64,000 bases of DNA from Dermacoccus abyssi (GCF_003515945.1 NZ_QWLM01000001.1:62001-126000); one strand, 5' to 3'; counted from the first letter of the stretch, positions 16,763-27,500 are shown. A program made the numbers and translations. The notes: generated by a model from the letters alone, not told the origin.

Positions 16763-18907
16763 TCAGGCCGGGTCGAACTCCCCGAACGCGCTCGGCGATT
16801 CGACCTCTGCCTCCGGGTCGGCGCCGGCGAGGACTGCGAGCACGGACGCGCCGTATTTCGTCACCTTCGAGGTGCCCACACCGGAGATGGCACGCAGCCC
16901 CGCCGGCGTCGTCGGACGCGTCTCGGCGATGGCGACGAGCGTCGCATCGGTGAAGATGACGAAGGCTGGCACCTTGTCGCGCTGCGCGGCGCCACGTCGC
17001 CACGTCTTGAGCGCCTCGAACTGCCCCTCGTCGTAGGTGGCCGGGCATTCGGAGCAGCGCCCGATCTTGCGCTCGGCGGCCGTGTCGAGATCGCGGCCAC
17101 AGGTGCGGCACTTCGCCGCCTTGAGCGGCTTGCTCGTCCGGGTGCTGCGAGCGCCCGGACGGCGCGCAGCGGCCGCTCCTTCCAGTACCGAACCGGTGCC
17201 GTCGAGGAAACGGGACGGCGAACGGGTGGCCCGTCCGCCCTCGTGACGGGCCAGCGCGAAGCTCAGGGACAGGTTCTTGCGTGCTCGCGTGATGCCGACG
17301 TACATGAGGCGTCGTTCCTCCTCGATCGCCTCGGGCGTCGTGGCCATCATGATCGGCAGCAGCCCGTCGCTCGCACCGGCGAAGAAGACCGAATCCCACT
17401 CCAGCCCCTTGGCCGAGTGCAGGGAGGCGAGCGTGATGCCCTCGACCTTCGGCGCGTGTTGTTCCGCGGCCCGACGGTCGAGTTCGGCGACGAACTGACG
17501 CACCTGGGCCCCGGGCACGGTGCGCGCGACGTCCTTGCTCAGTTCCACGAGCGACTGCAGCGATTCCCACCGCTCGCGGGTGGCCCCGGCAGCCGGCGGA
17601 TGTGGCGACCACCCGGCGCCCATGAGGACGTCGGCGACGGTGTCGGGCAGGGGCTTGGAGCCGTCGTCGCTACGCGCTGCACCGCGCAGCAGGAGGATGC
17701 CCCGACGGACCTCCTCACGGTTGAAGTACCGCTCGCCCCCGCGGATCTGGTACGGCACGCCGGCATCCGCGAGTGCCGTCTCGAAGGCCTCGGACTGTGC
17801 GTTGGTGCGGAAGAGGATGGCGATGGTGCTCGGCTTCTCCCCTACTTTGAGAAGGGCGCGGATGTCCTCGACGACGCCGCGCGCCTCGGCCGCATCGTCG
17901 GGGTAGGTGACGAGGCGCGGCGTCGAGCCGGACCCGCGCTGGGCCTGGAGCGTCACGCTGCCGAACGCGCGGTCGGCCTTCTTCATCACCTCGTTGGCGA
18001 GCGTCACGATCTGCGGCGTCGAGCGATAGTTGCGCACGAGTTCGACGCGCTTCGCGCCCTCGAACTTCGACGCGAACGTGCGCAGATGACTGGGCGATGC
18101 GCCGGTGAACGAGTAGATCGTCTGGGCCGGGTCGCCGACGACGCACAGGTCCTTGCGCTCGCCGAGCCACAGCGACAGCAGGTGCTGTTGGACTGCGTTG
18201 ACGTCCTGGTACTCGTCGACGATGAAGTGGCGATACTGATCGCGCACGGTGCGGGCAATGTCCTCGCGCTCGGCGAGGATGCCGGTCATGAGCAGCAACA
18301 CGTCCTCGAAGTCGATGACGTTGCGCGCGGACTTCATGTCCTCGTACGCGTCGAGGAGCCGCGCCATGGCCGTCAGGTCGAGGTCGGCCGGCTGACGTCC
18401 GGCTCGTCGAGCGGCGACGGGGTAGGTCTCCGGAGTGAGCATCGAGACCTTGGCCCACTCGATCTCGGAGGCCACGTCACGCAGGGCAGTGCGGTCCATC
18501 TGCAGGCGCAGGCGCCCGGCGGCCTCGCCGACGATGCTGCCCTTCGTCTTGATCACCTCGGGGGCGCCTCCACCGATGGCCTGGGGCCAGAAGTACTGCA
18601 ACTGCTTCAGGGCCGCCGAGTGAAAGGTGCGGGCCACGACCTGTGGGACGCCGAGGTCGCGCAGTCGCGTGCGCATCTCACCGGCCGCCCGGGCCGTGAA
18701 CGTGACCGCCAGGGTGCGCTGGCCGACGAGCGCACCGGAGTGGACGCCGTAGGCGATGCGGTGCGTGATGGCGCGGGTCTTGCCGGTGCCGGCACCCGCG
18801 AGCACGACCATGGGGCCGAGCGGGTTCGCGGCCACCTCGCGCTGCCCCGGGTCGAGCCCTTCGAGTACGGCGTCGGCATCCATCGCCCCTGGGGAGACGG
18901 AGCTCAC
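16763..18907 (-). CDS. uvrD2: ATP-dependent DNA helicase UvrD2
   Basis: A 714-residue superfamily 1A helicase. The N-terminal motor carries Walker A GAGTGKTRA, motif II DEYQDVNAVQ and motif III GDPAQTIYSFTGA. The C-terminal region has a tetracysteine motif (CRTC and CSEC) and an HRDC domain (LRAISGVGTSKVTKYG), the architecture known for mycobacterial UvrD2, which acts in DNA repair. The GTG start at 18907 overlaps the nudC stop (GTGA); ATG 18883 with AGGGG is the alternative. It ends 160 bp from the whiB7 leader reading frame. Confidence 0.93.
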   Translation of the reverse strand: MSSVSPGAMDADAVLEGLDPGQREVAANPLGPMVVLAGAGTGKTRAITHRIAYGVHSGALVGQRTLAVTFTARAAGEMRTRLRDLGVPQVVARTFHSAALKQLQYFWPQAIGGGAPEVIKTKGSIVGEAAGRLRLQMDRTALRDVASEIEWAKVSMLTPETYPVAARRAGRQPADLDLTAMARLLDAYEDMKSARNVIDFEDVLLLMTGILAEREDIARTVRDQYRHFIVDEYQDVNAVQQHLLSLWLGERKDLCVVGDPAQTIYSFTGASPSHLRTFASKFEGAKRVELVRNYRSTPQIVTLANEVMKKADRAFGSVTLQAQRGSGSTPRLVTYPDDAAEARGVVEDIRALLKVGEKPSTIAILFRTNAQSEAFETALADAGVPYQIRGGERYFNREEVRRGILLLRGAARSDDGSKPLPDTVADVLMGAGWSPHPPAAGATRERWESLQSLVELSKDVARTVPGAQVRQFVAELDRRAAEQHAPKVEGITLASLHSAKGLEWDSVFFAGASDGLLPIMMATTPEAIEEERRLMYVGITRARKNLSLSFALARHEGGRATRSPSRFLDGTGSVLEGAAAARRPGARSTRTSKPLKAAKCRTCGRDLDTAAERKIGRCSECPATYDEGQFEALKTWRRGAAQRDKVPAFVIFTDATLVAIAETRPTTPAGLRAISGVGTSKVTKYGASVLAVLAGADPEAEVESPSAFGEFDPA

Positions 18908-19845
18908 GCGGCGCCCCCTTCGACGCCGTCGGGCAACTCGGCGCCGTACCAGTGCTCGATGAGGGAGCGGGCGATCGAGATGCGCCCCGGCAACCGCAGC
19001 GTGCCCTCGGCGAGGCCGCGCTCGATGTCGGAGCGCGAGTACCAGCCGATCTCCTCGATCTCGCCGTCCTCCGGTGTCAGCGCTGTCGTGCGAGCCGTGG
19101 CGACGAAACCGATCATGAGTGAGGCCGGGAACGGCCACGGCTGGTTACCGAGGTAGCGCACGTCGTCGACGACGACGCCGGATTCCTCGAAGGTCTCCCG
19201 TGCGACGGCGGCCTCGAACGATTCGCCGGGCTCGACGAAGCCCGCGAGCACCGATCGGTGCGGGCCCTTCCAGCGCGGCCCCCGGGCGAGCAGGATGCGC
19301 TCGTCGTCCCGGCCCTCACCGGGGTGGACGACGGCCATGATGACGGCGGGGTCCGTGCGCGGGAAGTGCAACGACTCGTCGTTCGGGCAATAACGCACCC
19401 ATCCCGCCTGACGCGGCAACGTGGCGCCACCGCAACGCGGGCAGTGCCCGTGCGTGGCGTGCCAGTGCGAGAGCGCAACGGCCGTCGTCAGGGCCGCCAG
19501 GTCGTCGTGGTCGAGGTCGAGGGCCACATGACGGAGCGTGAGCAGATCCTCGCGGGAGTCGTCGGCCGGGCGCAGAAGCGCGAGGCGAGCAGACTCACCC
19601 GCGCGCCCCAGGTAGAGCACGACACCCTCGTTCTCGTACCAGTCGAGGTCGGCTGCGGAGGGCGCCCGCCACCCGAGCGCACGCCCGTCCAGCGCCGTGC
19701 GGTCACCGAAGACCTCGAGCACCTTCGTCGAGGCGTCCTGCAGCAGACCCCGGACGAAACCGTGCCCGGCGCGGGCCGCTGCGTCACGGTCGATCTCCGA
19801 CGACGCAAACAGGAGATTCGGCAAAGAAGGCGTGGCGTCGGGCAT
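18904..19845 (-). CDS. nudC: NAD(+) diphosphatase NudC
   Basis: A 313-residue NADH pyrophosphatase, which cleaves NAD(H) to NMN(H) and AMP and may remove NAD caps from RNA. The nudix box is GFVEPGESFEAAVARETFEE and is complete. The family signature appears as NQPWPFPAS. The zinc motif has CPRC and one further Cys (RYCPND); the fourth Cys of E. coli NudC is replaced by an acidic residue. ATG 19845 sits 7 nt after TACGCT, indicating a leaderless transcript. It is followed by uvrD2 with a 4-nt overlap. Confidence 0.92.
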   Translation of the reverse strand: MPDATPSLPNLLFASSEIDRDAAARAGHGFVRGLLQDASTKVLEVFGDRTALDGRALGWRAPSAADLDWYENEGVVLYLGRAGESARLALLRPADDSREDLLTLRHVALDLDHDDLAALTTAVALSHWHATHGHCPRCGGATLPRQAGWVRYCPNDESLHFPRTDPAVIMAVVHPGEGRDDERILLARGPRWKGPHRSVLAGFVEPGESFEAAVARETFEESGVVVDDVRYLGNQPWPFPASLMIGFVATARTTALTPEDGEIEEIGWYSRSDIERGLAEGTLRLPGRISIARSLIEHWYGAELPDGVEGGAA

Positions 19846-19852
19846 GCCTCCC

Positions 19853-19858
19853 AGCGTA
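19853..19858 (-). promoter_or_regulatory. -10 element, leaderless promoter of nudC-uvrD2
   Basis: TACGCT on the minus strand followed by 7 nt and the nudC ATG at 19845. The divergent gene's hexamer lies only 16 bp away. Confidence 0.55.
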
Positions 19859-19874
19859 GGCGGCGGGTCCGACA

Positions 19875-19880
19875 TACGGT
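19875..19880 (+). promoter_or_regulatory. -10 element, leaderless promoter of the phosphotransferase-like gene
   Basis: TACGGT followed by 6 nt and the GTG at 19887. Confidence 0.5.
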
Positions 19881-19886
19881 GAAGGG

Positions 19887-21041
19887 GTGTTGCGCTCCCC
19901 CGTCCTTCTCGCTGCCCTCGCCGACGCTGCCGTGCCCGGCATCCGCCCCGTCAAGGTCGAAGGTCTCGCCGTGCCTGCCGGCGCGGTCTACCAGAGCGCC
20001 CACGTCACCGGCCAGGACGGCCGTGTCTGGGTGGTGCGCTCGGCCCTGACGGGTGCCGCGGGTGCCGAACTCGCTGCCTCGGACGCGCTCGTCCAGCTCC
20101 TCGACCGCCGCCTTGCGTTCGACCTTCCGCGGGTCGAGGGCTCGGCCCGCCCCAAGGAAGGGCCCGCGGTCGCCGTCTACGCCCAGCCACGCGGTAACGC
20201 CCTGGAGTGGAACGACCTGCAGGGACGCACCGCGGCGGCGCGCGCCGTGGGTGTCGCCCTCGCGAAGCTTCACGACGTCGATCCGCGTGTTGTCGAGGAG
20301 GCGGGGCTTCCGAGCTACGACGCCGAGACCTACCGCCAGCGTCTGCTGGCCGATCTCGATCGCGCGGCCGACACCAAGCGCGTACCGTCTGCGCTGCTTT
20401 CCCGCTGGGAAGAGGCTCTCGAGGCGCCCGAGCTCTGGCGTTTCTCCACGTGCGTGACGCACGGCCCGCTGCGCGGTGAGGACGTTCTCGTCGACGAGGG
20501 TGAGGTCAGCGCGATCACCGGGTGGGAGCACGCCGGCGTGGCGGACCCGGCCCGAGACTTCTCCCTCCTGTGGACACACGCCCCGCAACAGGCGTTCGAC
20601 ACCGCATTCGAGGCGTACGCCGCCGAGCGCTCCGACCGTCCCGACAGCTACCTCGAACGACGCATCCGCCTCATGGGCGAGATGGAACTCGCCTACGCAC
20701 TGCTCGCGAGCCGCACGATGGGCGAAGAGGAACTGGTCGAGTACCACGCGGAAGCTCTCGAAGAGCTCGCTTTCGACGTGGAGGACGACACGAGCCTCGT
20801 TCCGCCGCCGCGCCGTGCAGGCATCGAGCCGATCGACCTCGAAGCTCCCCTCGACCCCGCCGACATCGAGTCGGTCGGCGAGGGCGACCTCGCCCCGGAC
20901 GACGATCTCACCGTGGAGATTCCGGTGCGGGTGGCGCGCGCCGAGGGCGACGCCCCGGCCGAGGACGGAGCCACCTCCACGGGTGCCACCCGCGTGGACG
21001 CCGACACCCCGAAGACCCGCCTGCCACAACGCGGAAGCTGA
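19887..21041 (+). CDS. phosphotransferase-fold protein with degenerate active site
   Basis: A 384-residue protein of the aminoglycoside/macrolide phosphotransferase fold. The region equivalent to the catalytic HGDxxxxN loop reads THGPLRGEDVLVD, so the catalytic Asp is Pro and the metal-binding Asn is Asp. The second metal-binding Asp is also missing (AITGWEHAGVADPARDF, where kinases have IDWE). It is therefore probably a pseudokinase or has altered chemistry. The C-terminal 90 residues are acidic and low in complexity. It is divergent from nudC and converges on adnB, its usual actinobacterial position. Confidence 0.75.
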   Translation: MLRSPVLLAALADAAVPGIRPVKVEGLAVPAGAVYQSAHVTGQDGRVWVVRSALTGAAGAELAASDALVQLLDRRLAFDLPRVEGSARPKEGPAVAVYAQPRGNALEWNDLQGRTAAARAVGVALAKLHDVDPRVVEEAGLPSYDAETYRQRLLADLDRAADTKRVPSALLSRWEEALEAPELWRFSTCVTHGPLRGEDVLVDEGEVSAITGWEHAGVADPARDFSLLWTHAPQQAFDTAFEAYAAERSDRPDSYLERRIRLMGEMELAYALLASRTMGEEELVEYHAEALEELAFDVEDDTSLVPPPRRAGIEPIDLEAPLDPADIESVGEGDLAPDDDLTVEIPVRVARAEGDAPAEDGATSTGATRVDADTPKTRLPQRGS

Positions 21042-21057
21042 GTTCGCTCGGCTTCCG

Positions 21058-24000
21058 TCACCCCTCGGTGGCGGTGACGAGCAACTCCTCGATCTCACGC
21101 TGGGTCTGCATCAGCGGGCGGTACGTCTCTCCGCTCGCGGCGTAGAAGAACGCCCCGTCGACCATGGCCGGGTCGAGCCCCTTGAGGCGCGCGTACGCGA
21201 GGGCGTACGTGGCGAGCTGAAGGCTGCGCTGGCGCAACGTCGCAGCGTCCGGGCGGGCGCCTGTCTTCCAGTCCACGACGGTGACGCCACCGTCGGCGCG
21301 CGCGAAGACGGCGTCGATGCGACCGCGAATGGCGTAGCCCGCCACGACCGTTTCGACGGAGACCTCGAGATCGAGCGGGGTGCGCGCGGCCCACTCGCTC
21401 GCGAGGAAGTTCTCCTTCAGGCGCGGCAGGGCGTCATCGGTGGCCGGTTCCTCGTCGAAGAATCCGGGCAGCTCGTCGACATCGACGAGCGCAGCCGAGC
21501 CGTAGTGCTGCTCGACCCAGGCGTGGAACGCCGTACCGCGGCGCGCGGCGACCGCCGGCTCGCTCGGCATGGGTCGACGCAGGCGCCGCGCGAACGTGGC
21601 CGGATCGCTCGCGAGCGCGACGACGGCCGAGGCCGACAGGTGGGAGGGAAGCACGACCGAACGATCCTCACGCCGACGCTCACGAGCGCGCTCTGCGAGA
21701 AGGAGTTCGACCTCGAGGTCGCGGTCCTCCGGGGTGCCTTCGAGCGGCAGGCCGGCCTGACCCGGTGCTTCGAGGTCCTCGCCCTCGGCGAGACGTTCGC
21801 GCGCCTGCTCGACGAGGCGGGCACCAGGCGTCATGGCTGCGCGGTGATCGGCCATCGCGTCGACGGGCCAGATGACCTCGTGCGCGTTCTCCTCGAGGGG
21901 GTTCGTCGGAGGTTCTCCGTCGACGAGCGTGGGCGGCATCGGCGACCACTGCAGCACCTCGGCGAGGTCGGCGGCGATCACCTCCTCGAGAAAGCTCGAC
22001 GCCAACCGCGGCGACTTGCTCCCGCTCGTCCACGGCGCAGTGGTGAGGAGCATCTCCGAGCGAGCGCGGGTGAACGCGACGTACGCCAGGCGCCGTTCCT
22101 CGACACGCTCGTGAGCCTGGCCCGCCTCCCGGTAGACGCCGTAACGGTCGTTGAGGTCGTCCGAGTCAGCGGCGGTTCGCCAGTCGAACGCGGGAAGGCC
22201 GCCTCGGTCGCCGCGCAGGTCGTACGGGATGCTCGCGAGGCCCGAGAGCCAACCCTTGACCTTGTGCTGCGAGAAGGCCCACTCGTCGCCGGCCGCCTGC
22301 GTTCGCCCGTCGAGCCCGGGGAAGGAACCCTCGACGAGGCCGGGCACGGCGACGACATCCCACTCGAGGCCCTTGGCCGCGTGCACGGTGAGCACCTGAA
22401 CGGCCCGGGGGTTCACCTCGATGGCCGGCATTTCCAGGCCACGTTCCTCCTCACGTGCAGCATCGAGCCAGTCGAGGAACCCTCCGAGCGTGGGACGCTC
22501 CGCCTGCGCCGAGAAGGTACCGGCGACGTCGGCGAACGCGTCGAGGTGAGCGCGCGCCGTCGACGGATCGTGCCCCGGCCGCGCGAGCACCTCGATGTCG
22601 AGTCCGAGCACTCGCTCGGCCTCACCCACGAAGTCGGCCAGCGGCAAACCGGTGAGCAGACGAAGTCGGTTCAAGGAGGTATGAAAGCCCGCCAGCCGAA
22701 CCAACGCCTCCGGCGAGAAGCGCTCGTCGTCCCGCCCACGCCACGATTCGTCTGGCAGTTCACCGATGGCTTCCACGAGGCTGATGTCGTCGCGGGTGCC
22801 TTCGGCGAGATCTGCCTCCCGGCGCGCCACCGGCGCGAGCAGACCCGGTGACACCTCGCCCTCCGAACGGCCCGGGGACTGGCCCTCCCCTGCGCTGCCG
22901 GCGGATTCGGCGGCACGCGCGAGCGCTGCAGCGGCCTCCTCGCGCTGACGCTCGTGCACTTCACGGGCCCACGTGCCGAGGGCGTCGAGGTCGGCCGGGC
23001 CCAGGCGCATGGCCGGACCGGTGAGCAGCCGCATGAGGTGATCACCTCGACCCGGATCGTCGACGACCCAGAGCATCGAGACGAGATCGACGACCTCGGG
23101 GGTCTGCAACAAGCCGCCCAGGCCGACGGCTTCGGCCGGGATGCCCTCGGCGTCGAGGGCTTCGAGAACCGGGACGAACTGAGAGCGCTTGCGGCACAGG
23201 ACGGCTGCTGTTCGCTCGTGCCCGTCGGCATTGACGACGGCACGTCGTTCCGCGATCCACCGCGCGACGTAGCGCGCCTCCTCGACATCCGTCTCGAGGC
23301 GGGCCGCCTGCACGGCGCCCGGCCCGGCGTCAGGACGCGCTCGCAGCGGCTCGACCGGAACACGGGAAGCCTGGGTGAGGGGCGCCGCCACGACGTTGGC
23401 CACATCGAGGACGGCCTGGTCGTTGCGCCACGACGTCGACAGCGACGCCACCGGCGTCACGTCCTCACCCGGCAGAGCGAACTCCTGACGGAACGAGGCG
23501 AGCGTCGTGGCACTCGCGCCACGCCAACCGAAGATCGACTGGTGCGGGTCACCGACGGCGATGACGCCGGGACGCTGCTCACCGCGCGCGAAGACCGAGG
23601 CGAGGAAACTGATCTGCGCGGCACTCGTGTCTTGGAACTCGTCGAGCAGCACCGCGCGGTAACGCAGACGCTCCCCCTCCCCGATCTGCTCGAAGCGCTC
23701 CGCCAATCGCGCCGCGAAGGCGATCTGGTCGGAGAAGTCGAGGGCCGAGCGTTCGGCCTTCAGCCGCGTATAACCCTCGACGAGCGGAAGCAGTTGAAGA
23801 TGTCCCTTGGCCTTGATCCGCAGCGCCTTTCCAGCGTCTCCCAGGCTGCGCTTGCGGGGTGCGTACGGGATCGTTTCGAGGCCTGCGAGCAGGCCCTCGT
23901 AGTAGGCGCGCAGATCGTCGACGTCGCGCTGGTGTTCCTTGAGTTCGCCGCTCGTGGCGAGAACCCCCGCGCTGACGCTCGCTTCACCCACCGTGATGTC

Positions 24001-24528
24001 GGACATGTCCCCGTCCCACGAGGCCACGACCTCGTGGGCGAACTGCCAGGATGCCGACTCGGAGAGCATCCGGGAGTCGGGTTCGATGCCGAGGCGCAGC
24101 CCGTGTTCGCTCACGATGCGCCCGGCGTAGGCGTTATAGGTGGAAACGGTGGGCGCCTCGCCGAGGCCTTCGGTGCCGTCCTCGTCGGCCTGTGGCTTCC
24201 ACAGCCCGCTCGCCTCGAGCAGGCGCAGGCGCTGCCCGATGCGCTCGGCGAGCTCACCCGCTGCCTTGCGCGTAAAGGTGAGCCCGAGAATCTGCGCAGG
24301 ACGCACGATGTCGTTCGCCACGAGCCACACGACGCGTGAGGCCATCGTGTCGGTCTTGCCCGAGCCCGCACCTGCCACGACGAGCAGGGGCTCGAGCGGA
24401 GCCTCGATGACGGCCTTCTGCTCGGGCGTGTGCCGGTAGCGCCCCAAGGCGTCCGCGATCTCGTCCGCGCTGACGTACCGCCGACCGTTCGACGCAGCCG
24501 TGGCGGGCTCGGTGGGGATGTCGCTCAC
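21058..24528 (-). CDS. adnB: AdnB, helicase-nuclease subunit of AdnAB
   Basis: A 1156-residue UvrD-like motor fused to a RecB-type nuclease. Helicase motifs: Walker A AGAGSGKTDTM, motif II DEFQDTSAAQ, motif III GDPHQSIFGWRGA. The C-terminal nuclease keeps RIDAVFARADGG and the catalytic DWKTG. With AdnA it forms the actinobacterial motor-nuclease that resects DNA double-strand breaks. The GTG at 24528 overlaps the adnA stop by 4 nt (GTGA), which fixes the start and couples the two subunits. Confidence 0.93.
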   Translation of the reverse strand: MSDIPTEPATAASNGRRYVSADEIADALGRYRHTPEQKAVIEAPLEPLLVVAGAGSGKTDTMASRVVWLVANDIVRPAQILGLTFTRKAAGELAERIGQRLRLLEASGLWKPQADEDGTEGLGEAPTVSTYNAYAGRIVSEHGLRLGIEPDSRMLSESASWQFAHEVVASWDGDMSDITVGEASVSAGVLATSGELKEHQRDVDDLRAYYEGLLAGLETIPYAPRKRSLGDAGKALRIKAKGHLQLLPLVEGYTRLKAERSALDFSDQIAFAARLAERFEQIGEGERLRYRAVLLDEFQDTSAAQISFLASVFARGEQRPGVIAVGDPHQSIFGWRGASATTLASFRQEFALPGEDVTPVASLSTSWRNDQAVLDVANVVAAPLTQASRVPVEPLRARPDAGPGAVQAARLETDVEEARYVARWIAERRAVVNADGHERTAAVLCRKRSQFVPVLEALDAEGIPAEAVGLGGLLQTPEVVDLVSMLWVVDDPGRGDHLMRLLTGPAMRLGPADLDALGTWAREVHERQREEAAAALARAAESAGSAGEGQSPGRSEGEVSPGLLAPVARREADLAEGTRDDISLVEAIGELPDESWRGRDDERFSPEALVRLAGFHTSLNRLRLLTGLPLADFVGEAERVLGLDIEVLARPGHDPSTARAHLDAFADVAGTFSAQAERPTLGGFLDWLDAAREEERGLEMPAIEVNPRAVQVLTVHAAKGLEWDVVAVPGLVEGSFPGLDGRTQAAGDEWAFSQHKVKGWLSGLASIPYDLRGDRGGLPAFDWRTAADSDDLNDRYGVYREAGQAHERVEERRLAYVAFTRARSEMLLTTAPWTSGSKSPRLASSFLEEVIAADLAEVLQWSPMPPTLVDGEPPTNPLEENAHEVIWPVDAMADHRAAMTPGARLVEQARERLAEGEDLEAPGQAGLPLEGTPEDRDLEVELLLAERARERRREDRSVVLPSHLSASAVVALASDPATFARRLRRPMPSEPAVAARRGTAFHAWVEQHYGSAALVDVDELPGFFDEEPATDDALPRLKENFLASEWAARTPLDLEVSVETVVAGYAIRGRIDAVFARADGGVTVVDWKTGARPDAATLRQRSLQLATYALAYARLKGLDPAMVDGAFFYAASGETYRPLMQTQREIEELLVTATEG

Positions 24529-27500
24529 AGCGTGCGTCCTTCCGGCTGGAGAGGGCAGGAACTCTTGACCGGGCAGATCGTGCATCCCGGGTTGATGGCG
24601 GCGCGGAACGTAGCCGCGCCCATCCCGTCGGCGGTGCGTTCCATGAGGTCGCGCGCCCAGGCGCTCGTTCCGACGGAGGCTTCGGTCGAAGCCTCGTCCC
24701 CGGCCGGATCCTGGCGGGATTCGTCGGCCACGAGGGGCGGTTGCACCTGGAGCTTGGCGGGACTTCGGCTGCTGTCGCCCGCGGCTTTACCGAGCTGAAC
24801 GAGTGCGGCGCCGCCGCTCGTCACGCCCGGACCGAAGGCTCCCGCTTCGAGCGCGGCCTGGTAGGCGGCCAGCTGCGGGTGCGCCACCACCTCGGCATCG
24901 TTGGGCTTGGACCCGCCCGTCTTATAGTCGATGATGCGCAGGCCGCGGCCGTCGTGGCTCTCCAGCCGGTCGACCATGCCGGAGATCTTGGCCCGGCCGA
25001 TGACGGCACTGAAGGGCCGCTCGACTCCGGCGCCGGACCAACCGTCTGCCTTCGCGTCGGCGAGATAGCCCTCGAGCCGGCCGATCATGCCACTCGTTCG
25101 TTCCTTGGCGACCCTCGCCAGCCAGGTTTGGCCGAGCCCGAGACGTGGCCAGCGTTCGTCGAGCGCGGCCTGCATCGCGGTGGGATCGGTGTCGGCGAAC
25201 TCCTGCGCGATCTCGTGGACGAGGGTGCCGATAATGCTTGCTCCGATCGAAGGGCCGAAGGCACCGTTCGTCGTGAGCAGCCAGTTGAGCGAACAGCGGT
25301 GGAAGCTCTCCACCTTGGACGGGCTCACCCGCACGACGCTCTCAGGGGCGCGCACCGGTCGGTCGTCGGACTGGGCGACGAGGGCCCACCAACTGCTCGG
25401 GTCAGCGCCCGGAACACCGGCTGCGGCGAGGCGGGCGAGGCGCCGGGAGGCTTCGTCTCGTTCGATCTCGTCGGTGGAGGCGAGCATCCGGCGCGCCTCC
25501 GCCACGACACCCGCCAACGTCATGGGGCGTGCCACCGAGGTGAACTCGCGCAAGGCGTCCGCTCCGGCCGACGTGGTGAGCGGGTCGACGATGTCGAGGT
25601 AGACGCTCGGCTGTTCGTCGTCGTCACGAACCGCTGTGACGAGGAGGTTCTCGCGCGCGCGGCTGACCGCCATGGCGAACTGCCGTGTCTCGTCGTACCG
25701 CACAGCGGCCTGACGCGCGGCCAGCGAACGGCCACGGCCCGCGAGGATGTCGACGAGTTCCTCCGAGCCGAGGACCGAACCACGCAGCCGAAGGTCCGGC
25801 CAGACGCCCTCCTGAACCCCGGCGACGACGACGGTGTGCCACTCGCGTCCGGCCGCGCCGGCCGGCGTGAGCAGCGCGACGGCGTCGTCGTCCGGCGCCG
25901 CCGCGACGAGGCGGTCACCGGGAACGTCCTGGCCGCGCACGTGGTCGAGGAAGTCGCGTACCGCGGCGCCGGGCAACCGGTCGGCGTACGTGGCCGCTGC
26001 CCCGAAGAGCGCGACGACGGCGTCGAGGTCACGGTCGGCTCGAGTGCCGGCCACGCCACCGCTGAGGGCGTTCGCCTCCCACGGCTCGGCGAGACCACTG
26101 GCCTGCCACATGGCCCACAGCACGTGCTCCGCGTCGCCGGACTCACCGGATTGGGCGAACGCGGCTCGTCCGGCGTCGAGGACACGCGCCACCCGACGAG
26201 CCGGGGTGCCCTCCGGGCCGAGCGACGCGAGCAGGACGGGCTCGAACAGCGCAGCACCGAGTAGTTCGTCGGAGGTGCGAGCGCCACCGAGTGCCAGTTC
26301 CTCGCGCCGCAGCGCACGCCGCAGCCGCCGCAGGACGACCGGATCCGCACCGCCGAGCGGGGAGGTGAGCAGATCGAGCGCGAGGTCACCGGGCACCGTC
26401 TCTTCCCCCGCAGTGACGAGGTCGAGGGCGGCCAGGAGAGGACGTACCGCCGGTTCGTCTCGCAGCGCGAGTGAGGCGGGCGGGATGGCGACGGGAACCT
26501 TGGCGGCATTGAGCGCCCGACGCAGCGCCGTGGTCATGCCGGAGCCGCGCACGATGACCGCCATGTCGCGCCAGGCCACCCCGTCGACGAGGTGGGAGCG
26601 GCGCAACGTACCGGCGATGTGCGCTGCCTCCTGCGAGGCGCTACGCAGCAATGCGACGTCGACCTGGCCGCCCGGTCGCGTGGTGACGCTGCGGTGCGCC
26701 GCACCGTCGACCGCACCGATACGGGCGCTGACGCGTTCGCGGACGGCCGCCAGGGCGCGCGGCGCGCGATGCCCCACGCCGAGCGTGAGACGCCGCGTGG
26801 CGCCGTGATCCTCGGCGACCTCGGCCATGTAGCGCGGGTCGGCTCCCCGGAAGCCCTGCACCGTGACGTCCGGGTCTCCGATGAGCACGAGTCGTTGCGT
26901 TGCCCCGACGAGCGTTCGGAGGAAGACGACGCCTGCGCGGGTGAGCTCCTGCGCATCGTCGACGACGACGAGCGAGAACTGCGAGCGGTACTGGGCGAGC
27001 AGGTCGTCGCTCGAGCGGAGCGCCTCGGCGGCCGCGCCGAGGATCCACGCCGGGTCGAACGCCCCGGGGCGCGACAGCGCCGTGACGTCGTCGTACTCGT
27101 CGAGGACGCTCGCCGCGGCACACCACTCGGGTCGCCGTGCTCGTGGCCCAGTGCCACCAGCTCGTCCGACGAAAGGCCCCACTCCACGGCACGCATGAGC
27201 AGGTCACGCAGTTCGTTGCGCAGGCCGCGGGTGGGCAGTGCCTCGCTCAGATCGGCGGGCCAGTTCGGCACACGGCCCAGCCCGGCGCGGTGTCCCGCGA
27301 GCAACTCCTTGATCACTACGTCCTGCTCCGGCCCGGCGAGCAGCCGCGGCGCGGGAAGCCCCTCAAGAGCGGCGCGGGCGCGCAGGATGCCGAAGGCGAG
27401 CGCCTGCGGCGTTCGGGCGATCGGTTCGCTCGATGTACCTCCGACGCGCGTGGTCACCCTGGCCCGCAGCTCGCCGGCGAGCGTGCGCGTGGGCGAGAGC

